Below are positions 9,217 to 17,994 of a DNA stretch of 64,000 bases, piece by piece. The DNA lies in assembly GCF_000969835.1 (NCBI RefSeq), contig NZ_KQ033913.1:2041480-2105479 (forward strand), written 5' to 3'. This stretch comes from Parabacteroides goldsteinii DSM 19448 = WAL 12034. Its GTDB lineage: Bacteria; Bacteroidota; Bacteroidia; Bacteroidales; Tannerellaceae. The translations under genes and the position numbers were made by a program. The stretch's first letter is position 1. The number at the start of each line of letters is the position of its first letter. The notes under the pieces are model-generated. The model saw only the letters and a list, made by a program, of their open reading frames with translations. It made no database searches and was not told the origin of the DNA.

Positions 9217-10293
9217 ATGAAGAACAAGAATACACTGTCTGGCTTGGCTGTTGCAAATTTCAGCAAGCAAATAGACGGGAAGGAGACGATGCTATGTATC
9301 CTGACCAATAAAAAAGGTGCAGAACTTACCATTACCAACTACGGTGCAAAAATTGTATCGCTTATGGTACCGGATCGGTCCGGCAAGTTAACCGATGTAG
9401 TTACCGGACATAATTCCCTCGATGATTATCTGGTCTCTGAAGAACCTTACTTCGGAGCAATCTGCGGCCGCTACGGTAACCGCATTGCCAAAGGAACATT
9501 TACACTGGATGGTATTGTATACGATAAGCTGGCTATCAACAACGGCCCCAACAGCCTCCACGGAGGACTAAAAGGTTTCAATTCCGTTGTGTGGGACGCT
9601 AATCAAACCGACGACCAGACCGTAGAACTGAAATATACCTCAGCCGACGGCGAAGAAGGTTTCCCCGGCACACTACAGACTACTGTCACTTATCACCTGA
9701 CCGACGACAATGAAGTCGTGATCATGTATCAGGCCGTAACAGACAAGCCTACCGTATTAAATCTGACCAACCACTCCTACTTCAACCTGTCAGGAGCCGG
9801 TGACCCGTCAGTTGCAGACCATACGTTAACCATCAATGCAGACTATTATCTGCCTACGGATGAAACTGCCATTCCTTACGGTGCCCCCGAAAAAGTAGAA
9901 GGTACGCCGATGGACTTCCGCACTCCTTATCTGGTAGGTACCCGCATCGACGAACCGACCGACCAGTTGACCTGGGCAAGAGGTTATGACCATACCTATA
10001 TATTAAATAAGGAAGAAGGCGAACTGGGTTTCTGTGCCCGCTGTCAATCTCCCAAGACCGGTATCATCATGGAAACATATACTACTCAACCGGGCGTACA
10101 ATTATATACAGGTAACTGGATGACCGGCAATTTCGAAGGAAAGAACGGACAACGCTATCCGGCAAGAGCAGCCTTATGCCTGGAAACACAACATTTCCCC
10201 GATAGTCCGAACAAACCGGAATATCCGTCGACCGTACTTCGTCCGGGAGAAGTTTTCGAAAGCAAGACTATCTATAAATTCTCAGCCGAATAA
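9217..10293 (+). CDS. galM: Aldose 1-epimerase (galactose mutarotase)
   Basis: The 358-residue protein interconverts alpha and beta anomers of galactose or glucose, the entry step of the Leloir pathway. Family hallmarks are YGAKIVSLMVPDR near the N-terminus, ICGRYGNRIAKG, NGPNSLHGGLKGF with the catalytic His, LTNHSYFNLSG with the second active-site His, and a conserved Glu near LCLETQHFPDSPN that acts as catalytic base. No signal peptide is visible, so it should be cytoplasmic. It heads an operon with a sugar transporter, galactokinase and a Nudix-fold regulator, which fixes galactose as the likely substrate. Confidence 0.94.
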   Translation: MKNKNTLSGLAVANFSKQIDGKETMLCILTNKKGAELTITNYGAKIVSLMVPDRSGKLTDVVTGHNSLDDYLVSEEPYFGAICGRYGNRIAKGTFTLDGIVYDKLAINNGPNSLHGGLKGFNSVVWDANQTDDQTVELKYTSADGEEGFPGTLQTTVTYHLTDDNEVVIMYQAVTDKPTVLNLTNHSYFNLSGAGDPSVADHTLTINADYYLPTDETAIPYGAPEKVEGTPMDFRTPYLVGTRIDEPTDQLTWARGYDHTYILNKEEGELGFCARCQSPKTGIIMETYTTQPGVQLYTGNWMTGNFEGKNGQRYPARAALCLETQHFPDSPNKPEYPSTVLRPGEVFESKTIYKFSAE

Positions 10294-10339
10294 CAAATAA
10301 CAAAATTAATATATCAATAACAATAAAAAAGATCAATCA

Positions 10340-11596
10340 ATGACTCAAGAAAAAAAACAATGGGGTGCCATCATCATTATGATTGCACTTTTTGCAATGA
10401 TTGCATTCGTGACTAACCTTTGTTCACCAATGGCTATTATCGTAAAGAACGACTTTGGAGCAAGTAATGTTCTTGCTCAAATTGGAAACTATGGTAACTT
10501 CATTGCCTATCTGGTAATGGGTATCCCTGCCGGTATGCTTATCGCCAAATACGGCTACAAGAAAACAGCTCTTATCGGTCTTGCCGTAGGTGTCATAGGT
10601 ATTTTAGTTCAATGGTTGAGTGGCCATGTGGGCAAAGATAGCGCTTTCCTGGTTTACCTGATCGGAGCATTTATCAGCGGTTTCACAATGTGTATTCTTA
10701 ACTGTGTGGTTAATCCGATGCTTAACCTGCTCGGTGGCGGTGGTAACAAGGGTAACCAGCTTATCCAGCTCGGAGGCGTGTTCAATAGTACGGCGGCCGT
10801 TGCCTGCTACATCCTGATGGGAGCTCTTATCGGTGATGCAGCCAAAGCACATATTGCCGACGCAACACCGGCATTAATGATCGCCCTTGCTATTTTCGTT
10901 ATCGCATTCGTAGTTATCATGTTTACTAAAATCGAAGAACCGGAACAGGCTCCTGTCGACACAAGCTTGATCAAAGGCGCTTTAAGCCATCGCCATTTTG
11001 CATTGGGAGCACTCGCTATCTTCCTTTACATGAGCGTTGAAGTCGGAACTCCGACCTATATTCTTCAATACCTTACAGCGAAAGGCATACCTGCCAGCAC
11101 CGTTGGTCTTATTGTAGCTGTTTACTGGTTGATGATGCTTATCGGACGCTTCGTGGGAGCAAGTATCGGTGGTAAGGTTTCCAGCCGCACAATGATCACT
11201 ATCGTATCGATCGCAACTCTTCTATTGGTTAGCTTCGGTATGTTCTCACCCGAAACAAATACAGTTGAAGTTCCTGGTGTAGACTGGGCTTCATTAAGTG
11301 TGATCTGGCAGGAAGTTCCCGTTGGTATTCTGGCATTCCTTCTCGTAGGTCTTTGCACCAGCGTAATGTGGGGCGGTATATTCAACATGGCTGTCGAAGG
11401 ATTAGGAAAATATACAGCTATTGCCAGCGGTATCTTTATGACGATGGTATTCGGTTGCGCTGTAATGGTTGCCATCCAGGGTTGGGTTGCCGATATGACT
11501 GATTATATGACCAGCTACTGGGTTGTACTCTTTAGTGCTGCTTACATTCTGTTCTATGCCGCTATCGGTTCTAAACCATCGAAGAAATCAGAATAA
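10340..11596 (+). CDS. FHS-type sugar:proton symporter (MFS)
   Basis: The 418-residue integral membrane protein has about twelve hydrophobic segments and belongs to the fucose-galactose-glucose:H+ symporter branch of the major facilitator superfamily. Recognisable stretches are the N-terminal FVTNLCSPMAIIVKNDFGAS, GIPAGMLIAKYGYKKTALIG with the inter-helix loop motif, and NCVVNPMLNLLGGGGNKGNQ, which is typical of the family. It lies 46 bp after galM and 89 bp before galK, so it most likely imports galactose or glucose across the inner membrane. Confidence 0.9.
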   Translation: MTQEKKQWGAIIIMIALFAMIAFVTNLCSPMAIIVKNDFGASNVLAQIGNYGNFIAYLVMGIPAGMLIAKYGYKKTALIGLAVGVIGILVQWLSGHVGKDSAFLVYLIGAFISGFTMCILNCVVNPMLNLLGGGGNKGNQLIQLGGVFNSTAAVACYILMGALIGDAAKAHIADATPALMIALAIFVIAFVVIMFTKIEEPEQAPVDTSLIKGALSHRHFALGALAIFLYMSVEVGTPTYILQYLTAKGIPASTVGLIVAVYWLMMLIGRFVGASIGGKVSSRTMITIVSIATLLLVSFGMFSPETNTVEVPGVDWASLSVIWQEVPVGILAFLLVGLCTSVMWGGIFNMAVEGLGKYTAIASGIFMTMVFGCAVMVAIQGWVADMTDYMTSYWVVLFSAAYILFYAAIGSKPSKKSE

Positions 11597-11618
11597 AATA
11601 AACAATATGTCTATTCAT

Positions 11619-11654
11619 GAAATTATCCGGTTTTATTCGTAACCGGATAATTTC
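11619..11654 (+). promoter_or_regulatory. Perfect 14-bp intercistronic hairpin between transporter and galK
   Basis: GAAATTATCCGGTT (11619-11632) and AACCGGATAATTTC (11641-11654) are perfectly complementary around an 8-nt loop. The stem is followed by a short T-rich tract without a long uninterrupted T run. It sits in the 89-bp gap inside an operon, 31 bp before the galK ATG. It could act as a partial terminator, as an mRNA stabiliser for the upstream transporter message, or as a processing site that sets unequal expression of the two genes. Confidence 0.7.
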
Positions 11655-11685
11655 TTTATTTATAACCTTTAAAAGAAATAATATC

Positions 11686-12831
11686 ATGCAGAAAAAAATC
11701 AGAGATAAATTTCAAGAGTTATTCAACACAGAAGGTACTGTATTTGCTTCTCCGGGCCGTATCAACCTGATCGGCGAACACACTGATTACAATGGCGGTT
11801 TCGTATTCCCCGGTGCTATCGACAAAGGGATGATCGCAGAGATCAAACCGAACGGAACCGGTAAAGTTCGTGCATTCTCTATCGACCTGAACGATTATGC
11901 AGAATTCGGTCTGAACGAAGAAGATGCTCCAAAAGCAAGCTGGGCAAGATACATATTCGGTGTATGCCGTGAGATCATCAAACGTGGCGGCCAGATCCAG
12001 GGATTTGATACCGTATTTGCAGGTGATGTTCCTCTGGGTGCCGGTATGTCTTCATCCGCTGCTTTGGAAAGTACCTATGCTTTCGCTTTGAATGAACTCT
12101 TCTCTTTGGGTATCGACAAATTCGAATTAGCAAAGATCGGCCAGTCTACAGAACACAACTATTGTGGTGTCAATTGTGGTATCATGGACCAGTTCGCTTC
12201 TGTATTCGGTAAAGAAGGAAGCCTGATCCGTCTGGATTGCCGTTCTTTGGAATATAAATACTTCCCGTTCAACCCGGTTGGCTATAAACTGGTATTGCTG
12301 GACTCTGTAGTTAAACACGAGCTGGCTTCTTCGGCTTACAACAAACGCCGCCAGTCTTGCGAAAACGCAGCCGCCGCCATCCGCCGCAATCATCCGGAAG
12401 TAGAATTCCTGCGTGACGCAACAATGGGCATGCTGAACGAAGTAAAAGGCGATATCAGCGCAGAAGACTATATGCGTGCCGAATATGTGATCGAAGAAGT
12501 ACAGCGCGTACTCGACGTTTGCGAAGCCCTGGAAAAAGGCGATTACGAAACCGTAGGACAGAAAATGTACGAAACGCATCACGGCATGAGCAAATTGTAT
12601 GAAGTAAGTTGCGAAGAACTGGACTTCCTGAACGATGTAGCCAAGAAATGTGGCGTAACCGGTTCACGTGTCATGGGTGGCGGTTTCGGCGGTTGCACGA
12701 TCAACCTCGTAAAAGACGAACTGCACGATGCCTTCATTAAGGAAGCATTCGAATCTTATACAAAGAAATTCGGACACGAACCAAAAGTATATGAAGTAGT
12801 AATCAGCGACGGCGCACGCAAACTCGCTTAA
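11686..12831 (+). CDS. galK: Galactokinase
   Basis: The 381-residue GHMP-family kinase converts galactose to galactose 1-phosphate with ATP. The galactokinase signature GRINLIGEHTDYNGG is near the N-terminus (about residues 24-38), the GHMP ATP-binding loop PLGAGMSSSAALE is in the middle, and the C-terminal glycine-rich GSRVMGGGFGGCTINL motif is intact. I use the ATG at 11686, because the longer frame from 11617 would translate straight through the intercistronic hairpin. galT and galE are not in the window. Confidence 0.95.
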   Translation: MQKKIRDKFQELFNTEGTVFASPGRINLIGEHTDYNGGFVFPGAIDKGMIAEIKPNGTGKVRAFSIDLNDYAEFGLNEEDAPKASWARYIFGVCREIIKRGGQIQGFDTVFAGDVPLGAGMSSSAALESTYAFALNELFSLGIDKFELAKIGQSTEHNYCGVNCGIMDQFASVFGKEGSLIRLDCRSLEYKYFPFNPVGYKLVLLDSVVKHELASSAYNKRRQSCENAAAAIRRNHPEVEFLRDATMGMLNEVKGDISAEDYMRAEYVIEEVQRVLDVCEALEKGDYETVGQKMYETHHGMSKLYEVSCEELDFLNDVAKKCGVTGSRVMGGGFGGCTINLVKDELHDAFIKEAFESYTKKFGHEPKVYEVVISDGARKLA

Positions 12832-12857
12832 AAAATTAATTCAATATCCATAAAATC

Positions 12858-13550
12858 ATGACAGCCGCATTTTATCAGAACGAAGTCAAATTTTTCGTTG
12901 CAGTAGATTGTATCATCCTCGGGTTCAACAGAGGTGAACTCAATGTTTTACTTTACAAGCGGAATTTTGAACCTCTGAAAGGACAATGGTCTCTGATGGG
13001 CGGCTTTATCAAATCCGGCGAAAGCGTAAACGAAGCGGCATCCCGCGTGCTTACCCAATGCTCCGGTATCGATAATCTTTTTATGGAACAGGTAGGTGCC
13101 TACGGAGATGTTACCCGTGACCTCGGGGAACGGGTTATCTCCGTAGCATACTATTCCTTAGTTAACATGAATGACTTCAATCGGGAACTGCTGAAAGAAC
13201 ATAATGCCGAATGGGTAAAAATCAGTGAAATACCCGAATTGATCTTCGACCATAACCAAATGGTTGCCGACACATTGGCGCGTCTGAAAAGAAAAGCAGC
13301 CACCTGTCCTATCGGTTTCAACCTTCTTCCGGAGAAATTCACTCTCCCCCAGCTTCAAAGTCTATATGAAGTAATCTATCAAACTCCATTGGATAAACGT
13401 AATTTTCGCAAGAAGCTAAACTCCATGGATATCCTGGAAAAACTGGACGAGAAAGATAAAAAGGGCTCTAAAAGAGGCGCTTTCTATTATATGTTCAATA
13501 AAGAGAAATATGACCGTCTGCTGAATCAGGGATTCTATTTCTCCTTGTAA
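12858..13550 (+). CDS. Nudix-fold transcriptional regulator with dead Nudix box
   Basis: The 230-residue protein has an N-terminal Nudix-fold domain (about residues 8-140) and a C-terminal winged-helix part (about 155-230, LPEKFTLPQLQSLYEVIYQT onward). This arrangement is known for the NrtR and Bacteroides AraR families of sugar and NAD regulators. The Nudix box starts normally at G49 with E55, but the catalytic REUXEEXGU segment reads RVLTQCSGI (residues 63-71). All three catalytic Glu are missing, so it should bind, not hydrolyse, a ligand. It is the last gene of the galactose operon (26 bp after galK), which suggests it senses a galactose-pathway metabolite. It could also act on the transketolase genes just downstream. 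Confidence 0.85.
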   Translation: MTAAFYQNEVKFFVAVDCIILGFNRGELNVLLYKRNFEPLKGQWSLMGGFIKSGESVNEAASRVLTQCSGIDNLFMEQVGAYGDVTRDLGERVISVAYYSLVNMNDFNRELLKEHNAEWVKISEIPELIFDHNQMVADTLARLKRKAATCPIGFNLLPEKFTLPQLQSLYEVIYQTPLDKRNFRKKLNSMDILEKLDEKDKKGSKRGAFYYMFNKEKYDRLLNQGFYFSL

Positions 13551-13653
13551 CTTCCTTGCATATCCGGCTCTCTGCGAGAAATATCGCACGTTAGGAAACT
13601 TTACAGAAAATGAATTGTTTGTATGATATGGCGGTCTATAAGAAGAGATTCCC

Positions 13654-13661
13654 TATCTTTG
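13654..13661 (+). promoter_or_regulatory. -7 promoter box of transketolase
   Basis: TATCTTTG matches TAnnTTTG exactly and lies 26 bp before the transketolase ATG. A start point about 7 nt beyond the box gives a leader of roughly 20 nt. It marks a transcription unit separate from the galactose operon. Confidence 0.6.
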
Positions 13662-13687
13662 TGCAAAAATTAAACTAATTCATCAAA

Positions 13688-15715
13688 ATGAACGATATTA
13701 AAGTAATGAACAGAGCAGCGGACAATATCCGCGTCCTGGCTGCCTCAATGGTAGAAAAGGCTAAGTCCGGTCATCCGGGTGGTGCAATGGGTGGTGCAGA
13801 CTTTATCAATGTACTATTCTCAGAGTATTTGGTCTATGATCCTAAGAACCCGGAATGGGAAGGCAGGGATCGCTACTTCCAGGACCCGGGACATATGTCG
13901 CCGATGCTTTATTCAGCCCTCGCCCTGACAGGCAAATTCACCATGGAAGAACTGTCTATGTTCCGCCAGTGGGGAAGCCCGACTCCCGGCCATCCGGAAG
14001 TTGACATCAAGCGAGGAATCGAAAATACCTCAGGTCCGCTGGGACAAGGCCATACCTACGCCGTAGGTGCTGCTATCGCCGCCAAGTTCCTGAAAGCCCG
14101 CCTGGGTGATGTAATGAACCAGACTATTTACGCATATATTTCCGATGGCGGTATCCAGGAAGAAATCTCACAAGGCGCCGGCCGTGTTGCCGGAACACTG
14201 GGACTGGACAACCTGATCATGTTCTACGACTCCAACAACATCCAGCTTTCTACAACCGTAGAAGAAGTAACGGCTGAAAATGTCGCTATGAAATATGAAG
14301 CATGGGGTTGGAAAGTGATCAGCATCAACGGAAACGATGTAAATGAAATACGCAAGGCTCTGGATGAAGCGAAAGCCGAAACCCAGCGTCCTACCCTGAT
14401 CATCGGTGATACCATCATGGGTAAAGGTGCCATGGGTGCCGACAAGAGTAACTACGAAAACAAAGTATCTACTCATGGACAACCCCTGTCTGCCGCCGGT
14501 GCATCCATCGAAGAAACAATCAAGAACCTGGGAGGTGATCCTCAGAACCCCTTCTCCGTATTCCCGGAAGTTGCCGAACTCTATGCAAAGCGTGCCAAAG
14601 AACTGGAAGCTATCGTAGCCGAACGTTATGCAGCTAAAGAAGCATGGGCGAAAGCTAACCCGGAACTGGCAGAAAAGATGAAATTCTGGTTCTCAGGCAA
14701 AGCCCCGAAACTGGATTGGGAAGCTATCGAACAGAAAGCAAACCAGGCAACCCGTGCCGCATCCGCTACCGTATTAGGCGTACTGGCTACAAAGGTTGAA
14801 AATATGATCTGCTCATCCGCCGACCTGTCCAACTCGGACAAGACAGACGGTTTCCTGAAGAAAACGCATTCATTCGTGAAAGGCGACTTCAGCGGTGCCT
14901 TCTTCCAGGCCGGTGTTTCCGAACTGACAATGGCCTGTGTATGTATCGGTATGTCACTGCACGGCGGCGTGATCGTGGCTTGCGGTACCTTCTTCGTATT
15001 CTCCGATTATATGAAGCCTGCAATCCGTATGGCTGCATTGATGGAACAACCGGTGAAGTTCATCTGGTCGCACGATGCCTTCCGTGTTGGTGAAGACGGA
15101 CCGACTCACGAACCGGTTGAACAGGAAGCACAAATCCGCCTGATGGAAAAACTGAAGAACCATAAGGGCCACAACTCTATGCTGGTTCTCCGTCCGGCCG
15201 ATGTCATTGAAACAACCGTTGCATGGAAGATGGCAATGGAAAATACAGCCACTCCTACCGCTTTGATCCTTTCCCGTCAGAACATCACTGACCTGCCCTC
15301 CAAAGGTAATCGTTACAACGAAGCCTTGCAGGCCGAAAAGGGTGCCTATATTGTAGAAAGCGACGAAAACCCGGACGTTATCATGGTCGCTTCCGGCTCG
15401 GAAGTTGCTACATTGGAAGAAGGAGCAGCCTTGCTTCGTGCCGACGGTGTAAAGGTTCGTGTCGTATCTGTTCCTTCCGAAGGGTTATTCCGTAGCCAGA
15501 GCAAAGAATACCAGGAATCTGTTATTCCGGCAGGAAGTAAGATATTCGGCCTGACTGCCGGTCTGCCCGTCAATCTGGAAGGCCTAGTCGGAGCAAATGG
15601 CAAGGTTTGGGGTCTGGAATCGTTCGGATTCTCCGCTCCTTACAAGGTGCTCGACGAAAAGCTGGGCTTCACAGGACAGAATGTATACAATCAAGTTAAA
15701 GAATTATTAGCATAA
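13688..15715 (+). CDS. tkt: Transketolase
   Basis: The 675-residue thiamine-diphosphate enzyme transfers two-carbon ketol units in the non-oxidative pentose phosphate pathway. KAKSGHPGGAMGGADF at the N-terminus, the cofactor region beginning ISDGGIQEE and ending NNIQLS (about residues 156-190), and the central pyrimidine-domain stretch ending with SHDAFRVGEDGPTHEPVEQ are all present. The cofactor motif has SDG in place of the usual GDG, and EE in place of EG. Length is normal for a single-chain transketolase. It is followed by rpiB, another pentose phosphate enzyme, after a 181-bp gap filled largely by a repeat array. Confidence 0.95.
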   Translation: MNDIKVMNRAADNIRVLAASMVEKAKSGHPGGAMGGADFINVLFSEYLVYDPKNPEWEGRDRYFQDPGHMSPMLYSALALTGKFTMEELSMFRQWGSPTPGHPEVDIKRGIENTSGPLGQGHTYAVGAAIAAKFLKARLGDVMNQTIYAYISDGGIQEEISQGAGRVAGTLGLDNLIMFYDSNNIQLSTTVEEVTAENVAMKYEAWGWKVISINGNDVNEIRKALDEAKAETQRPTLIIGDTIMGKGAMGADKSNYENKVSTHGQPLSAAGASIEETIKNLGGDPQNPFSVFPEVAELYAKRAKELEAIVAERYAAKEAWAKANPELAEKMKFWFSGKAPKLDWEAIEQKANQATRAASATVLGVLATKVENMICSSADLSNSDKTDGFLKKTHSFVKGDFSGAFFQAGVSELTMACVCIGMSLHGGVIVACGTFFVFSDYMKPAIRMAALMEQPVKFIWSHDAFRVGEDGPTHEPVEQEAQIRLMEKLKNHKGHNSMLVLRPADVIETTVAWKMAMENTATPTALILSRQNITDLPSKGNRYNEALQAEKGAYIVESDENPDVIMVASGSEVATLEEGAALLRADGVKVRVVSVPSEGLFRSQSKEYQESVIPAGSKIFGLTAGLPVNLEGLVGANGKVWGLESFGFSAPYKVLDEKLGFTGQNVYNQVKELLA

Positions 15716-15753
15716 GAAACTACTGGTAAAAGAGGGCTGTTTGTTCCTATTAC

Positions 15754-15868
15754 TTTCAAGGGTCTGTTGAAGCAGGCTTCAAGCATGTCTTGAAGGAGGT
15801 TTCAAGGGACTCTTGAAGGAGGTTTCAAGCGGTCCTTGAAAGGAGCTTCAAGCATGCCTTGAAAACAC
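15754..15868. repeat. Five tandem 23-bp palindromic units between tkt and rpiB
   Basis: Five contiguous units of exactly 23 bp begin at 15754, 15777, 15800, 15823 and 15846. Each has the form (T/C)TTCAAG, five variable bases, (C/G)TTGAA(G/A), then about four bases that are often GAGG. Every unit can fold into a 5-7-bp hairpin with a loop of about five bases. The outermost pair covaries: C-G in unit 2 and T-A in unit 4. There are no unique spacers, so it is not a CRISPR array. It lies 39 bp after the transketolase stop and 29 bp before rpiB. Confidence 0.9.
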
Positions 15869-15896
15869 TCTTTTTTACTACCTCTAACAGATAAAG

Positions 15897-16328
15897 ATGA
15901 AAACACTAGGTTTATGTTGTGACCACGCAGGTTACGAACTAAAAGAGTATGTGAAACAAATACTGGATTCTAAAGGATTATCCTATAAGGATTTCGGAAC
16001 CTGCTCTGCAGAAAGTTGCGATTATCCCGATTTCGCCCATCCGTTGGCTTACGCTGTAGAAGCCGGGGAAGTATATCCCGGAATAGCGATCTGCGGCTCA
16101 GGAAATGGTATCGCAATAACTTTAAACAAACACCAGGGAATACGGGCCGCTTTATGCTGGCAGGAAGAAATTGCACGACTGGCTCGTGAACACAATGATG
16201 CCAACATACTTGTCATGCCCGGTCGGTTTATCAGTCAGGAGGAAGCTACTCGCACCGTCGAAGCCTTTTTAAACACTCCGTTCGAAGGCGGTCGACATAT
16301 ACGAAGAATAAACAAAATCCCGTTGTAA
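15897..16328 (+). CDS. rpiB: Ribose 5-phosphate isomerase B
   Basis: The 143-residue protein interconverts ribose 5-phosphate and ribulose 5-phosphate. It matches the RpiB/LacA/LacB family: CDHAGYELKEYV at the N-terminus, YPDFAHPLAYAV, the anion-binding and catalytic loop ICGSGNGIAITLNK in which the family's usual Cys is present (C of ICGSG), and HNDANILVMPGRF near the C-terminus. It is cytoplasmic and functionally paired with the upstream transketolase. Its stop codon is inside the left arm of a strong terminator. Confidence 0.94.
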   Translation: MKTLGLCCDHAGYELKEYVKQILDSKGLSYKDFGTCSAESCDYPDFAHPLAYAVEAGEVYPGIAICGSGNGIAITLNKHQGIRAALCWQEEIARLAREHNDANILVMPGRFISQEEATRTVEAFLNTPFEGGRHIRRINKIPL

Positions 16329-16346
16329 AAACAACGGGATTTTTTA
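16315..16346 (+). terminator. Intrinsic terminator of rpiB
   Basis: AAATCCCGTTGT and ACAACGGGATTT form a perfect 12-bp stem with an AAAA loop, followed by further T. The left arm overlaps the rpiB stop codon. This ends the tkt-rpiB unit. Confidence 0.92.
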
Positions 16347-16381
16347 TTTAAAACAGTCTTATAAATATAAGAGGGTAAACA

Positions 16382-17965
16382 TCAAACCATCAGATCGTTT
16401 CTGAACTTCTCTTTCTTCTGTTTCGTCAGGAAGTGGCGGGCAGACATCGGGAAGAGTTCGAGGAGAAGCATCTCCTTTTCATTTTCGGCTACCAGGATAC
16501 CGACTTCATCAATGACAGGGTTCTCCTGCATCTCATAATCTGAGGCATCATAAAGTTGCTCTTCCCGCTTGCCGGTTATTTGCTGGCGGAAGTCAGGGTC
16601 GACAGGCAACGGGGTTTTCCCATAATCTCCGCGGATCAGGGAGATAAAGGGGTAAACGGGTTTGCTATATAACGGGCGACCGTTCAGTTCATCGAGGGCA
16701 CAGGAGACTGCCTGCGAGGCTATCACCTGGCTGACCGGCGTCACCAAGGGGGGCAGGCCGGCATCCATCCGTACCCGGGGAATTAATGACATCGCTTTCT
16801 CCAATAGCTCGGGATGATTCTGCTGCTTCAGCAAGGCGACTATCTGATTGTACATGTTGGCCGGAATCTGCGATTTCTGGACCATTTCGTTGGGTTCGGG
16901 GAAGTTGAAGTATTCTTCGATGGCACGGCAGAAGATGATCAGGTCGTCTTCCTTGTCTTTGCGGGCGGCTTCGATGGCATCGTTGAAGAAGCGGTCGATC
17001 TCGGTAGGTAACTTATCGGTCAGGGGATTGAAAGGATTGGGCAACTCGCGGGAGGAGTCATAGGCTTTCAGTTCTTTTCGTATTTTCAGGAGTTCGGCGT
17101 TGATGCGGGCGACGGCTTCCATATCGATTTCCAGTTCGATACCCATCTTCTTGCAGAAGACGTAAACCAGCTCGATGGCGGGAGCACAACAGCCTCCGGC
17201 AAAATACCAGATATTCGTATCGACAATATCGACGCCGTTGACAATAGCGGCAAGCATCGAGGCCAGGCCGTATCCGGCAGTACAACGGGTGTGGAAGTCG
17301 ACGGGAGATTTCAGGTTCTTCTTGAAAAGGCGTATCAGTTCGGCAGTCCTTGCAGGGGTGATGAGTCCGTTGGCATCTTCAAGGGTGATGATGTCGGCCC
17401 GGAAGTTCTCTAACTGCTGGGCTTTGTCCAGGAAATAATCGTTCTTGAAGACCGGCTTATGAAGGGGACGTCCGTGGAAGGCGGCTTCGATCCGTTCGAG
17501 GGCAGAATGGTGAGGGTCGATGGCGTAGCAGACGGCACAATCGGCCATTCCACCGTAACGGTCGGTGTATTTGATGGCTGGCTTCATATTGTCTATATCG
17601 TTCATGGCATCAAAAATACGCATGATATCAATTCCTGACTCGACGGTGTTGCGGCATACGCCTTTGACAACGTTGTCCGGGTAAGGATTGTAGCCGAACA
17701 GGTCGCGTCCGCGACATAAGGCTGCCAGTTTGGTGGTCGTACCTACTGCGGCTTTGATCTTTTCCACTCTTTCCCAGGGATCTTCGTTCAGGTAGCGCAT
17801 GGCGGCGTCGGGCACTGCCCCACCCCATACTTCCATCGCATAGAAACCAACTTCTTTATAGAAAGGTAGTACACGGTCGATTTGTTTCTGCGACATGCGC
17901 GTTGCACAAGCTGACTGCTGACCGTCACGGAGGGTGAGGTCGCGGATTAATAGTTTACGTACCAT
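16382..17965 (-). CDS. PycB/OadA-like carboxyltransferase protein with altered metal site
   Basis: The 527-residue protein aligns with the carboxyltransferase subunit of pyruvate carboxylase and oxaloacetate decarboxylase: RDLTLRDGQQS (D14, first metal ligand), GAVPDAAMRYL, MRIFDAMND, and the following conserved carboxylase domain. Two metal-site positions differ from the family. The carbamylated Lys of KDMAG is Glu196 (LEDANG), and the HxH pair is H225 with Arg227 (FHTRCTAG). There is no C-terminal biotinyl domain with an MKM motif. It may act with a separate biotin carrier, or it may have a different DRE-TIM-barrel activity. I start at the ATG at 17965; an upstream extension would run into a repeat element. 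It is monocistronic on the minus strand, convergent with rpiB. Confidence 0.8.
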   Translation of the reverse strand: MVRKLLIRDLTLRDGQQSACATRMSQKQIDRVLPFYKEVGFYAMEVWGGAVPDAAMRYLNEDPWERVEKIKAAVGTTTKLAALCRGRDLFGYNPYPDNVVKGVCRNTVESGIDIMRIFDAMNDIDNMKPAIKYTDRYGGMADCAVCYAIDPHHSALERIEAAFHGRPLHKPVFKNDYFLDKAQQLENFRADIITLEDANGLITPARTAELIRLFKKNLKSPVDFHTRCTAGYGLASMLAAIVNGVDIVDTNIWYFAGGCCAPAIELVYVFCKKMGIELEIDMEAVARINAELLKIRKELKAYDSSRELPNPFNPLTDKLPTEIDRFFNDAIEAARKDKEDDLIIFCRAIEEYFNFPEPNEMVQKSQIPANMYNQIVALLKQQNHPELLEKAMSLIPRVRMDAGLPPLVTPVSQVIASQAVSCALDELNGRPLYSKPVYPFISLIRGDYGKTPLPVDPDFRQQITGKREEQLYDASDYEMQENPVIDEVGILVAENEKEMLLLELFPMSARHFLTKQKKEKFRNDLMV

Positions 17966-17994
17966 AATTGTGTTTTTGTTTAGTTTGTTTTCTT

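Noticed and set aside
15754..15868. CRISPR array
   Set aside because: Units are only 23 bp and contiguous with no unique spacers; no cas genes are present.
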